In this document: positions 8,212-15,919 of the stretch, in pieces | Position numbering within the stretch: the stretch's first letter is position 1 | Layout of the letters: the number at the start of each line of letters is the position of its first letter | Made by a program: the position numbers and the translations under genes | The notes under the pieces: model-generated | Told to the model about the DNA's origin: nothing | What the model saw: only the letters and a program-made list of their open reading frames with translations | The model's database searches: none | Source of the DNA: an uncultured Lachnospiraceae bacterium | GTDB taxonomy: Bacteria > Bacillota > Clostridia > Lachnospirales > Lachnospiraceae | Assembly: GCA_910588655.1 (NCBI GenBank) | Contig: CAJUPJ010000023.1 | Location: 8,222 to 52,429, forward strand | DNA: 44,208 bases | Direction of reading: 5' to 3'

Positions 8212-8916
8212 ATGGCAAATAAGACCATACGCCTTTTAAGGGCAGATGAGATTGAGTGCAGGGTATCATCTATAAGTAAAAATGGTGTGAGCCTCCTTCT
8301 TTACAAAGATGCAAGGGTAGACCAGAGGATACTTGATGAAACATTTGGCATATTCGGCTGGAAGAGAAGCCACCAGTGTATTGATGGCAATCTGTATTGT
8401 ACAGTGGAAGTCTTTGATAAAGAAACAGGGATATGGGTTTCAAAGCAGGATGCAGGAAGTACAGGCAAATCAGAAAAAGAGAAAGAAAAATCGCAGGCAT
8501 CAGATTCTTTCAAGCGTGCGTGCTTTAACTGGGGCATTGGAAGGGAACTTTACACAGCACCTTTTATATGGATACCAGCAGGAAGGGCAGAAATACAGGA
8601 ACGAGGCGGGAAGTTTTACTGTAATGACAGTTTTTCAGTTGCAACAGTTTCTTATAATAAAGAACGTGAGATAACTGGGCTTTCAATAATAAATGGTAAA
8701 TACAAAGTGGTTTATGTGATGGGTGCAGACAACAGTGTACAGAGCGTTTCATCAACACAGATGGCTTCACTTAAAAAAGAACTTGCAAGGACAGGTGTAA
8801 CAGCAGATGAGGTAAAAGAAAGATACCATGTCACAAGCCTTGAAAATATGCCAGATGATATTTATAAACGTGTAATGTCAGCACTTTCAAGGACAAGGAC
8901 AGAGGGTGTGGCATAG
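8212..8916 (+). CDS. Rad52/Rad22-like single-strand annealing protein
   Basis: The 234-aa protein carries a Rad52-type annealing domain: DARVDQRILDETFG, VSKQDAGSTGKSEKEKEK and then the hallmark QASDSFKRACFNWGIGREL (about residues 90-110) with LYTAPFIWIP. The C-terminal 60 residues (VSSTQMASLKKELARTG, then DEVKERYHV) look like a small helical tail domain. Such proteins anneal complementary single strands and pair with a YqaJ/lambda-type exonuclease, here at 7036, for RecA-independent recombination. Start: ATG 8212 behind CGGAGGGA. It probably helps the element recombine or repair its ends after transfer. Confidence 0.88.
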   Translation: MANKTIRLLRADEIECRVSSISKNGVSLLLYKDARVDQRILDETFGIFGWKRSHQCIDGNLYCTVEVFDKETGIWVSKQDAGSTGKSEKEKEKSQASDSFKRACFNWGIGRELYTAPFIWIPAGRAEIQERGGKFYCNDSFSVATVSYNKEREITGLSIINGKYKVVYVMGADNSVQSVSSTQMASLKKELARTGVTADEVKERYHVTSLENMPDDIYKRVMSALSRTRTEGVA

Positions 8917-8988
8917 TACAGATGCCAGGAAAGTCTGCTATCCTGGTGTATTATTTTTATGGCTGTTTTTAAAAGGAGGCTGTTATTG

Positions 8989-9357
8989 ATGAAACAGAGA
9001 ATAAGTAAGAAAAATGAATGTAACAAAGATACAAAGCAGCTTGTAGAAAAAATTGCTAATGAATACAAGCTGTTTTATTATAGTATGATGGAAAAAGATA
9101 AAAATGAGATTTTTGAATCTTGTAGTAAAATTAAATTTTATATTTGTGTATCTGAATATTTTGAGTGGAAGGAGGGTATAGATAAAAAACATGTGGAGGC
9201 ATTGAAAAACATTATACATCCACTGGAAGCATTATGGCAGTATTATCTTGACCATGAGTATATAAGAGCATCTACATGGGATGATATAGATGAACTTTTA
9301 GCATGTTATTCTGACAGGTTATGTGCAGATATATTATCTGCTGGCATATCTGAATAA
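8989..9357 (+). CDS. small DUF3848-like protein
   Basis: A 122-aa helical, acidic protein. Its middle and end (a helix at ICVSEYF, then KHVEALKNIIHPLEALWQYY, then WDDIDELL and a final SDRLCADIL) follow the layout of DUF3848, a small family I associate with clostridial mobile elements, but the identity is only by pattern memory. Start: ATG 8989 with AAGGAGG at 8973-8979; a TTG lies three bases upstream. Function unknown. It follows the Rad52-like gene by 72 bp and is the last plus-strand gene before the mobilization pair. Confidence 0.55.
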   Translation: MKQRISKKNECNKDTKQLVEKIANEYKLFYYSMMEKDKNEIFESCSKIKFYICVSEYFEWKEGIDKKHVEALKNIIHPLEALWQYYLDHEYIRASTWDDIDELLACYSDRLCADILSAGISE

Positions 9358-9445
9358 TACCAAGTCATTATAAATTGTAGTGGAACGCATAAAGTATGTT
9401 CCATGAAAAGGCAGGTTTAACAGGCTTGTCTAAAGTATATAATAT

Positions 9446-9507
9446 TCCCTGGAGATTTCCTGTAGAATATACACAAGTGTAACATGGAACTCCAGGGATT
9501 AAAATTT
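9446..9507. terminator. long hairpin, possible bidirectional terminator
   Basis: TCCCTGGAG (9446-9454) pairs with CTCCAGGGA (9490-9498) across a 35-base loop, followed by an A/T-rich tract with six T. It lies between convergent genes (8989 plus strand, 9570 minus strand), so a shared terminator is likely. The 9358-9445 stretch before it holds nothing else I can name. Confidence 0.5.
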
Positions 9508-9569
9508 TTTAAATCCAGCATATCAAAATATAAATATTAATATGATTTCAGAATAATTCTTAAAATATT

Positions 9570-10097
9570 TTAATAACCATTTCCCTTTAATATATGGTAT
9601 GCTATTTTTTTTAAAGTTATTGAGATATTTTTTAAATCCCTTATGGATAAATCTGCCTGTTTTCCAGTTTTATAACTGGTACTGTTGACAGCTATATGTA
9701 TATGAAGGTCTTCTGTATCTTCATGGACACCATATATACACTGGAAGCCATTCTGATAAAAATACTGGCAAATATCAACAGAGATTAATTTTATAGTATT
9801 AGCATCTTCTATATATTTTGGAAATGAAACTACAATGTGATATATATGGCGTAATCCTTTTTTTGTTTTTTTATAAAGTTTTTTTATAACATACATATCC
9901 TCACAACATAAATATGGGTCATAACTATTAACACCATATCCTCCAGTGTACCTTACAGTTTTTTGTTTTTCTTTAATTTCACTGAGTCCAAAAATATAAC
10001 TTATAAGACGTATGGCGTCTTTTTTGCTCTTATATTTACCAGGATTGACATTTTCAACGAAAATATCCTTAAAATCTTTTATAATAATTTTTTCCAT
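9570..10097 (-). CDS. short relaxase / mobilization nuclease domain protein
   Basis: The 175-aa protein shows the core of a MOB-type relaxase: an N-terminal segment with AIRLISYIFG (candidate nicking tyrosine), GLRHIYHIVVSF (motif II-like) and the metal-binding motif III, DLHIHIAVNS, with the HxH pair. It ends soon after the third motif. Full relaxases are usually 300-600 aa with a primase or helicase tail, so this is a minimal or truncated version. It overlaps the upstream RHH gene by 19 bp on the same strand. Expected role: nick the element's oriT and lead the strand in transfer. Active status is not certain because of the short length. Confidence 0.75.
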   Translation of the reverse strand: MEKIIIKDFKDIFVENVNPGKYKSKKDAIRLISYIFGLSEIKEKQKTVRYTGGYGVNSYDPYLCCEDMYVIKKLYKKTKKGLRHIYHIVVSFPKYIEDANTIKLISVDICQYFYQNGFQCIYGVHEDTEDLHIHIAVNSTSYKTGKQADLSIRDLKNISITLKKIAYHILKGNGY

Positions 10098-10675
10098 AAT
10101 AAATTGTACTCCTTTTCAAAGTCTGTAGCACCAATATGCTTTTCATAAAAATAGTTTCTTATATCTGTTAAATAGCAGAAACATTCTGGAAGAATGGCAT
10201 CTGGAATTATATATTTATTATCCTGTAGCAGAAATGGTATTACGCTGGATTTTTTGCAATTATAAAATTTTGCAATATAATGTAGCTTTTTAGCAGTTCC
10301 AGAATCAAGCCTTAGTGAAATATGTTCTGTTTTAGAACCATCATATTTAACTACAGAGCTGGAAGGTATAAAGTCTGCATTACCAGCGAGGCATTTAATT
10401 GTATAAAAAGTCTTTAGTACATTATCATTATTAAATTCATCATATGGCTGGTTATTTCTGTCTAATATTATATTTGACAATATATTTGATATATCATATA
10501 TAATCTGGTATGCTTCATAAAAATCTAATGCCTTTTTTACATATTTGTATTTTTGTTTGATTTTTACAGTAAGGAACTGTGACATATTAAGGCAATCTGC
10601 TTCTGCTTTTTTGATTAGCTCTTTCTTTACTTTCCTGGATATCCTGAAGGAAAGTGGTGAACTGGTTTTTTTCAT
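10079..10675 (-). CDS. RHH relaxosome accessory protein (MobC-like)
   Basis: The 198-aa protein begins with a ribbon-helix-helix pattern (LSFRISRKVKKELIKKA, then NMSQFL) and seems to repeat it further on (EHISLRLDSGTAKKLHYIA, then KKSSVIPFLL), so it may carry two DNA-binding units in one chain. It lies just upstream of and overlaps the relaxase gene. That is the usual place of the oriT-binding accessory protein in MOBP-type systems. An AAGGAGGAGA ribosome binding site lies at 10681-10690 on the minus strand. It probably binds sites in the neighbouring 10.68-10.93 kb gap and may also repress its own operon. Confidence 0.65.
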   Translation of the reverse strand: MKKTSSPLSFRISRKVKKELIKKAEADCLNMSQFLTVKIKQKYKYVKKALDFYEAYQIIYDISNILSNIILDRNNQPYDEFNNDNVLKTFYTIKCLAGNADFIPSSSVVKYDGSKTEHISLRLDSGTAKKLHYIAKFYNCKKSSVIPFLLQDNKYIIPDAILPECFCYLTDIRNYFYEKHIGATDFEKEYNLLWKKLL

Positions 10676-10935
10676 ATAAATCTCCTCCTTGTAACCATCT
10701 GTGTAATAATTAATTTTCTATATAACAGGATACGGGATAGAGGGAAATGTTTTGTCCCTAAAAATATCTTGTATTATAGGTTTTACTATATTATATTAGT
10801 GAAAATTTAATAAAAATTTTGTAATACAATTTATTAATATGTTAATACAATATTAAAAATATTTATTATATAAATTTATATAAAGTTGTATAAAGAGCAA
10901 CATATAATTAAAATTACCTGGGAGGTATTATAATT
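10676..10935. other. divergent intergenic region, candidate oriT and promoters
   Basis: A 260-bp AT-rich gap separates the minus-strand mobilization pair from the plus-strand excisionase-like gene. It contains AGGGA...TCCCT (about 10740-10768), two copies of TAATACAAT 20 bp apart (about 10822 and 10842), and GTTG...CAAC near 10885-10902. Position next to the relaxosome genes makes it the best place for oriT, but I cannot identify a nic site. Confidence 0.3.
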
Positions 10936-11112
10936 ATGAATAGCAAGAAGACTATGGATTTTGATGAGTTTTGTAAATATCTTAATATAGGGAAAAATAA
11001 TGGCTACAAACTACTTTCATCTGGACAAGTTAAGGCATGTAAGATTGGAAGGAAGTGGGTAATACAAAAGAAGGAAGTTGATAAATTTTTGAAAAAGGTT
11101 AGTAGTAAATAA
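10936..11112 (+). CDS. excisionase-like helix-turn-helix protein (58 aa)
   Basis: A 58-residue protein, starting at ATG 10936 behind TGGGAGGT. Its pattern FDEFCKYLNIGKNNGYKLLS, then VKACKIGRKWVIQKKEVDKFL, is that of the excisionase/MerR-like DNA-binding family: a winged helix with the basic GRKW turn. It is too short to be anything but a DNA-binding factor. It could be the recombination directionality factor or a regulator of the following cargo gene. A second such gene lies next to the integrase (15583), so roles may be divided. Confidence 0.65.
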   Translation: MNSKKTMDFDEFCKYLNIGKNNGYKLLSSGQVKACKIGRKWVIQKKEVDKFLKKVSSK

Positions 11113-11154
11113 TATTTAGCCAATATATCAAAGTTTATATATGTTATTATTAAA

Positions 11155-11193
11155 AAGGTGGGAAAAATGGAAAATTCCCCAATTTCCCACCTT
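11155..11193. other. perfect 11-bp stem-loop
   Basis: AAGGTGGGAAA (11155-11165) pairs with TTTCCCACCTT (11183-11193), with a partly self-complementary loop. No T run follows on the plus strand, so it is not a standard terminator. It lies in the 266-bp gap between the excisionase-like gene and the 550-aa gene. It may be an operator, an attenuator part or a recombination site. The rest of the gap is AT-rich with nothing recognisable. Confidence 0.5.
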
Positions 11194-11378
11194 GTACCAG
11201 AAAATATATAGGCACAGTGATACCGCATTTATGAAGCCCCATGACCTTTTCCTCAATATTTACTGGAAAAATTGTTTATTAGAATAAAAAATAATAAAAT
11301 TTTAATAGAATTAATTAAAATTTTACAAAAATATATGTTAGAATATTTTAAAAGATTTGTTTATAGGGAGAACAGGAA

Positions 11379-13031
11379 ATGTTTAGTACATCAAAACCAT
11401 ATGATATTGCAAAGGAATTGGTTAATATTTATCTACAGATGGATAGAAATGACATGACACCAGAGCAGGAAATGATTATAAATGATTTAGAAACTTGTTC
11501 TGATAATGATGATGGGCGTAGAAATGGTAAAGTAGATTATTTTTATAAACGGATTAATAATATCAATAAAACATTTATGCTAAATGAAACCACTATTGAT
11601 AAAGATCCTGAGATAATTATGCCAAGACCAGTTTTTGATATATTCAAGTATGATGACTCTGGTTTAATTAATTTTTTTAAAGTATTAATTGAAAGCAATA
11701 TAAAAGAGAATAACCGTAAAGATAAGCACAATTTATATAAAAAGACAGATATAGACAAGGATAGTAGTGAAGTTATTGATATTATCAATAAAATATCAGC
11801 TAAAAAATACAAGACATTTGAGTATATAGAAAGTAATTACGAAATAGATAAATTAGAGGGATTATGGTTATATTTAGATAAATATGTTAATTCTAAGTGT
11901 GGAGATAGAATATCAGATGATTTTGTGAAAAATGGACTGGGAAATATAAATTATAAATTTATAGCAACGGTATATACAGAAACATGGGAATATTGTTTTA
12001 AAAATTTTATAAAAGATTTTAAAAATGGAAATGATAATTTGCATATAAAATTTCAAGATAGTAATCCGTTATACCCTATTATTGAATATAAGATAATCTG
12101 GAATTTATGGATAAGAATAATAAATAAAATTTACCAACAAATATGTATTCGCTATTATAAAAGAGAAGATAGTATAAATAATTTAAGAGATACATTGAAT
12201 TTATTAATACGGGAAGCGGAAACAGACAGAGGAATGATACAAAAAGAAAAAAGTATAGCTGATGGCTATTATAAATATTATTATATGTTAGAAATAAGTT
12301 CAAAACTTAATATGGAACTTATATGTCTTAATTTTATAAATAAAGAAAATATTTTTTTAAGAGAAGAAGACTTATTTGTGGATGAGAAAAATGAAATTAA
12401 AAAAGAGTTTTCAAATATTGATAAAGTTGAAATAAATGAATTGAATAAACTTTTTAATGTTGGACAAAAGTGTACAAAGAAGAAGACATTTGAAAACAGG
12501 CTCAAATTTTGCAAAGATTTTATACCTATATATAATAGTCTTGCACACCGTAATATAGAAGAAAATGATATAAGAAATTTAAGAGCTGTATATAGAGCAT
12601 TATTTGTTAATAAAATTACATATAAAAGATTGAGCACATATGGAATAGCAAAAAAAATAATAGAATTATTTGAGAAGACAAAAAAATATAATACAAATAA
12701 TCTTGATAATCCAGATAAAAGAGAAATTATGCATAAAAATATTTTAAATGATATATATAAAGAAGATATAAATCTTAAAAAACATCATTTTATATTAGGC
12801 AATGCTATTAGCAATGCAATTTTGTCGGAGCAGATTTATGGATATAACACTATGAAGTCTAAATGTGGGTTTCTGGAGGTATTTTATAAACTGGCATTAT
12901 TAATATTTTACAGAGATTGTCCTGGAATGGATGCAAGCCAAGAGGAGGTTATAAATGCGTTAAATAAAATAGAATATAATTTTGATAAAATATTAAAAGA
13001 AGTATTAAAGATTATAGAATATAACAGCTAG
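11379..13031 (+). CDS. 550-aa protein of unknown function, very AT-rich cargo gene
   Basis: I do not recognise this protein. It is Lys/Asn/Ile-rich and almost wholly helical by eye, with no signal peptide, membrane span or P-loop. One local feature stands out: FIPIYNSLAHRNIEEND (about residues 387-403), whose xLAHRN resembles the AHRD box of AbiU2-like HEPN nucleases, but the upstream arginine expected in that motif is not in the right place. Base composition is far more AT-rich than the neighbouring genes, suggesting separate acquisition. Start: ATG 11379 behind GGGAG. It is a single-gene unit with its own terminator, between an excisionase-like gene and the coiled-coil gene. Defence or toxin cargo is possible but unproven. 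Confidence 0.75.
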   Translation: MFSTSKPYDIAKELVNIYLQMDRNDMTPEQEMIINDLETCSDNDDGRRNGKVDYFYKRINNINKTFMLNETTIDKDPEIIMPRPVFDIFKYDDSGLINFFKVLIESNIKENNRKDKHNLYKKTDIDKDSSEVIDIINKISAKKYKTFEYIESNYEIDKLEGLWLYLDKYVNSKCGDRISDDFVKNGLGNINYKFIATVYTETWEYCFKNFIKDFKNGNDNLHIKFQDSNPLYPIIEYKIIWNLWIRIINKIYQQICIRYYKREDSINNLRDTLNLLIREAETDRGMIQKEKSIADGYYKYYYMLEISSKLNMELICLNFINKENIFLREEDLFVDEKNEIKKEFSNIDKVEINELNKLFNVGQKCTKKKTFENRLKFCKDFIPIYNSLAHRNIEENDIRNLRAVYRALFVNKITYKRLSTYGIAKKIIELFEKTKKYNTNNLDNPDKREIMHKNILNDIYKEDINLKKHHFILGNAISNAILSEQIYGYNTMKSKCGFLEVFYKLALLIFYRDCPGMDASQEEVINALNKIEYNFDKILKEVLKIIEYNS

Positions 13032-13032
13032 G

Positions 13033-13062
13033 AAGAAGAGGTATAAAGCCTCTTCTTTTTTT
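13033..13062 (+). terminator. Rho-independent terminator after the 550-aa gene
   Basis: AAGAAGAGG (13033-13041) pairs with CCTCTTCTT (13049-13057), then a T run. It closes the cargo gene just two bases past its stop codon. Confidence 0.9.
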
Positions 13063-13235
13063 GCCGTTTTATGCCTGTACAAATTTTTGCATTTTTTAAA
13101 GTGCGTGATAAAGAAATGGATGTGTTATATCATAAATTTGTCACAAGAAACAAACAACAGCAAAGCATATGTGAAAAATACAGTTGCTTTACTATTAAAA
13201 ACTTTTCGTTGCCATATAAAAAGGAGGAAATTAAG

Positions 13236-13838
13236 ATGAAGGACAAAAAACTTAAAGGACTTGTTAAGGAAATAGTACAACAGACAAGAGCTGAAAATTT
13301 AAATTACAGCCATTATCCCATGCCTGTATATGAAGAAAAAATGCAGATGGATAATGAAGAGAGAAAAACCATATTAGATACTAAATGTGAAGAAGCAGCC
13401 AGACATGAGTATGAAAAAAAGAACCAGCAGTTGCATAAAGAGGAATATATGTATAAAGAATTAACCCAGTATAAAAGAGAACTAGAAAAGGAACGTAAAG
13501 CCAGAAAGAAAGCTTTGGAACAGCAGACAGATTTAAAATATGCTGTTAAAAATCTCCAGAACCAGTTAAAAGAAGTTGAAAAAAAATACCAGAAGTCAGA
13601 GAAAGAACAGCAAAAGAAATATAAAAAACTCAAAGCTGTTATAAAAAAGAAAAACAGGAAACAGAAGAAGAACATTAAGTCTATAAAAAATATATTAGTA
13701 TATATTGCTTGTATGTCTGGTTCTTCATTTTACGGAAAGTCTTTAGAAGAAACGGAAAAATTTTATAAGGATTGGAGCAGGCATATAAAGAAAAGCAAAA
13801 ATCCATACATAGAAGGAAGTTACAAAGAAATTTTATAA
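13236..13838 (+). CDS. coiled-coil protein of unknown function (200 aa)
   Basis: A 200-residue, highly charged protein. From about residue 50 to 150 it is a continuous Lys/Glu/Gln-rich coiled coil, ending in a very basic stretch (KKNRKQKKNIKS) and a short globular tail with WSRHIKKSKNPYIEGSY. Start: ATG 13236 with AAGGAGGA at 13221-13228; the frame is open further upstream to 13071 but without a good ribosome binding site. It is followed 65 bp later by the P-loop ATPase gene. It may be a replication or partition helper, but there is no direct support for this. Confidence 0.6.
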   Translation: MKDKKLKGLVKEIVQQTRAENLNYSHYPMPVYEEKMQMDNEERKTILDTKCEEAARHEYEKKNQQLHKEEYMYKELTQYKRELEKERKARKKALEQQTDLKYAVKNLQNQLKEVEKKYQKSEKEQQKKYKKLKAVIKKKNRKQKKNIKSIKNILVYIACMSGSSFYGKSLEETEKFYKDWSRHIKKSKNPYIEGSYKEIL

Positions 13839-13902
13839 TTACATGGATAAACAGCTATATGAAAAGTTATGTTTTTAAAATTTGTTTGGGAGGGTAAGGA
13901 TT

Positions 13903-15480
13903 ATGGATATTGGTTATGATATTGGTTTTATACCAAAGGTACTGGAAGTGGTGCTGGAAAAGGATTTATCAAATGGTGGAAATATAAAAAAGAAGTATAA
14001 GATTACGGTTGAAACCTCTGAAAAGAAACAAGGAAAAACTGTTTATGTTGATTCTTTTCATAATTTGGACTGGTTTGGACTGTTTAACTGTCCAGATGCC
14101 CATTTGAACAGCCATCAACGCAATATGCTGGAATATGAAATGCAGAAAGGGTCAGTAAAAGCACCTGTTAGTGAGATACTGCTATGTGGGCAGGGGCTTC
14201 AGTTTTATGATAATAATATACCTGTTTTTGTATTAGGAAACAGGATTTTAACTTCATCTAAAGAACTGCCGGATAAATGCCAGATAAAACAGGAATATTC
14301 TTTGAAATGTAACAAAGATTATATTAATAAAAATAAATGGCTTTATAATAAGGAAGCTAAAGATTATATACAATTTATTCCAGGCGTTACACCAGTATTA
14401 TTTTATGGTTCACTTCTTGGTGTATTAAAGCCAATACTTGCATCTTTGAATGAAAATGCAGATTTTATTATAAATGTAACAGGTTCTAAAGGACATTTGA
14501 AAACATCGCTGGTTACTATGTATGCTTTATGGCTGGATATGGATATACAAAAAATTGATTTTATGTCCAGTTATAAAATGAAAGATATAGAACAGAAAAT
14601 TTCAATGCTGGGAGGGCAGAATTTATTATTGGATGATTTACATGATACAAAATCACCTTATAAGAAAAACCGTATGAAAGACAGGCTGGATACTGTTACA
14701 AGAATTATTAGCAATAATATAAATACTACAAATGTTTTTGTTACAGGGGAATCTATTAAAGATATGGCTATAGTCAGTACAAGGGACAGGATGTTGGAAA
14801 TATCTATACCAAAAATGGATGGAAAACATCTGGATTTATTAAAAACAAATAAGGACTCCCTGTCTGGCAGTTTTATGTCAGGACTTGTAGTATCATTTGT
14901 AACAGAATTAGTTAAAAAATATAAAGAAGTTATTAAGGATATAAAGGATTTCTTACTTTCATACAAACCTTTGAAATGTTTTGACGGAAGTACAAGGATT
15001 CCATCACATATGAAATATATACAAATGACAGAGTTTTTATATAGAAAATATTTTTGTGATGGAAATACAAACATGAGTTGTAAAAATGATTTGGACAAAG
15101 CATTGGAAGAACAGGCAAAAATCCAGGAAAGGGAATTACTGGAACAGGAAGCAGAAATGGAAGAAGATTATGTTGTTGTTTTTAATGTTATGATAGAGAA
15201 TAAAGAGATAGAATTAGTAACAGAAAGAAATCTTTACTATCCTGGTTCAGATTCAGCTTTGGTATATAATAACAAAATTTATATTACTGGAATAGTGTTA
15301 CAAAAAGTATTTTCTGGACATTATAAATGGATTATTCCTGGGAAAGTAATCACAGATGCGTTCCATAATGCAGGCATTTTAGAAGAAGATACAGATGCAA
15401 GGACAAAAAAATTTAATGGCATAAGACATTATGTAGTATCTATTGATATGCTTAAACTTTATGTCAGTAATAAAAAATAA
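13903..15480 (+). CDS. P-loop ATPase, possible element replication helicase (525 aa)
   Basis: A Walker-type ATPase: VTGSKGHLKTS (G194-S202) fits GxxxxGKT only loosely, since the second glycine is two residues early and a leucine precedes the lysine. It is followed by LLLDDLHD (D244-D245) as Walker B and by VTGESI and STRDRMLEI as sensor-type segments. The order and spacing resemble DUF927-type or superfamily-3-like helicases carried by phages and integrative elements. The N-terminal 170 residues (with DWFGLFNCPDAHLNS) and the C-terminal ~150 (an acidic coiled region, then a winged-helix-like end) are unassigned. Start: ATG 13903 behind GGGAGG; an upstream TTG at 13882 is disfavoured. Role in replication of the element is inferred from its place between the mobilization and integration modules. 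Confidence 0.65.
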   Translation: MDIGYDIGFIPKVLEVVLEKDLSNGGNIKKKYKITVETSEKKQGKTVYVDSFHNLDWFGLFNCPDAHLNSHQRNMLEYEMQKGSVKAPVSEILLCGQGLQFYDNNIPVFVLGNRILTSSKELPDKCQIKQEYSLKCNKDYINKNKWLYNKEAKDYIQFIPGVTPVLFYGSLLGVLKPILASLNENADFIINVTGSKGHLKTSLVTMYALWLDMDIQKIDFMSSYKMKDIEQKISMLGGQNLLLDDLHDTKSPYKKNRMKDRLDTVTRIISNNINTTNVFVTGESIKDMAIVSTRDRMLEISIPKMDGKHLDLLKTNKDSLSGSFMSGLVVSFVTELVKKYKEVIKDIKDFLLSYKPLKCFDGSTRIPSHMKYIQMTEFLYRKYFCDGNTNMSCKNDLDKALEEQAKIQERELLEQEAEMEEDYVVVFNVMIENKEIELVTERNLYYPGSDSALVYNNKIYITGIVLQKVFSGHYKWIIPGKVITDAFHNAGILEEDTDARTKKFNGIRHYVVSIDMLKLYVSNKK

Positions 15481-15582
15481 TAATTACAATTTTTTTGAAA
15501 TATTAAAATTATACAGATGTAGTAATTTATTAAAGATTATTTATATATTATTTTAGTAATAAAATAAAAGGAGGTATTATAT

Positions 15583-15771
15583 ATGCAAGAAAAAATGTTA
15601 AAAGTAAATGATATCGCTACAGTACTAAGGTGTTCTGTAAAAAAAGCATATACTATTGTACACCAGAATGACTTTCCTAAAATCACAATAGGGCGTGTTT
15701 ATTATATTCCTGAATCTGCCTTTGAAAAATGGATTCAGAAATATACTGGTAAGGAATATAAGATTGACTAG
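15583..15771 (+). CDS. excisionase-family DNA-binding protein (62 aa)
   Basis: A 62-residue winged-helix protein with the layout of Tn916-type excisionases: LKVNDIATVLRCSVKKAYTI (helix-turn-helix), then PKITIGRVYYIPESAFEKWI (wing and final helix). Start: ATG 15583 behind AAAGGAGGT. It is the gene directly before the integrase, the classic xis-int order, with a terminator between them. It should direct the integrase toward excision. Confidence 0.85.
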   Translation: MQEKMLKVNDIATVLRCSVKKAYTIVHQNDFPKITIGRVYYIPESAFEKWIQKYTGKEYKID

Positions 15772-15796
15772 AAAATATTGATATAAATAATTGCAA

Positions 15797-15850
15797 AAGA
15801 GCCATATGTGGCACAGTTTCATGTATGGCTCTTATTATTTACTTTATATT
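15797..15850 (+). terminator. terminator between xis and int
   Basis: AAGAGCCATA (15797-15806) pairs with TATGGCTCTT (15834-15843), followed by ATTATTT. The imperfect T run makes it moderate in strength. It may limit integrase expression from the upstream transcript. Confidence 0.7.
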
Positions 15851-15919
15851 TCTGGTATAAAAAAGCAAAAGTATGGTTTTTATCTAAAACAATAAATGAA
15901 TTTACAGGAGGCATATTAT

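Noticed and set aside
13071..13235. N-terminal extension of the coiled-coil protein
   Set aside because: The frame is open, but the good ribosome binding site is just before ATG 13236 and the upstream part overlaps the region right after a terminator without a clear start.
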